Shown here: positions 63,906 through 64,000 of the stretch, in pieces
How positions within the stretch are numbered: the first letter of the stretch is position 1
Layout of the letters: each line of letters begins with the position of its first letter
Notes under the pieces: generated by a model
Database searches by the model: none
Seen by the model: only the letters and a program-made list of their open reading frames with translations
What the model was told of the DNA's origin: nothing
Assembly: GCA_036971475.1 (NCBI GenBank)
Contig: JBAIZL010000003.1
Span: 83,259,595-83,323,594, forward strand
Origin: Prosapia bicincta
Lineage: Eukaryota; Arthropoda; Insecta; Hemiptera; Cercopidae
Direction of reading: 5' to 3'
DNA: 64,000 bases
Translations under genes and position numbers: made by a program

Positions 63906-64000
63906 AACATCTTTGTGTGTTCGCGTTTCATTTACATTGCAACAATTGGAATAAATCAAAATAATTTCAAAATAGCATACAATAAACAAATAAATTTTAA

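Overview
This window looks like insect nuclear DNA. It is AT-rich and non-bacterial, and it holds one spliced gene I recognise: a two-exon gene on the minus strand encoding a protein of the insect-specific Osiris (DUF1676) family. It also holds decayed animal-type transposons: a Merlin transposase relic, an I/Jockey-like LINE 3' end and a Penelope-like GIY-YIG endonuclease relic. I cannot name the order or species. Layout: (1) 1-26,690 is one continuous satellite array with an 81-bp unit (plus 64- and 77-bp variants), about 330 units, very homogeneous at the left edge and decayed at the right edge, with nested segmental and higher-order duplications. (2) 26,847-27,167 is the 3' exon, stop codon and poly(A) signal of the Osiris gene. 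(3) 27,168-55,034 is its intron, about 27.9 kb long. About 22.3 kb of it (27,735-50,040) is a second, unrelated satellite array with 80/79-bp units (about 280). The rest holds a LINE 3' fragment, a Merlin relic, a 15-bp GC-rich minisatellite and unassigned DNA. (4) 55,035-55,329 is the Osiris first exon (ATG, signal peptide, Cys-rich segment), with a TATA-like box just upstream. (5) 55,740-64,000 is intergenic: a 30-bp minisatellite, a foldback-like pair of inverted repeats, an unassigned ORF in an otherwise AT-rich stretch, two Penelope-like terminal segments with paired hammerhead-like motifs, a (TG)n compound microsatellite and an 86-bp minisatellite. How the parts work together: only the Osiris gene is credibly functional. 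Its exons join in phase (exon 1 ends on base 1 of a Gly codon and exon 2 supplies the other two) to give a 186-residue protein ending in a Lys/Arg-rich stretch, a long hydrophobic segment and the TYEV-containing tail typical of Osiris proteins. The 3' exon is an island of under 1.1 kb between two unrelated megasatellite-like arrays. Array 2 lies inside the transcription unit, and its units carry GTAAGA donor-like motifs on the gene's sense strand. Long ORFs inside the arrays follow from the repeat structure (81 = 27 x 3) and are not annotated as genes.
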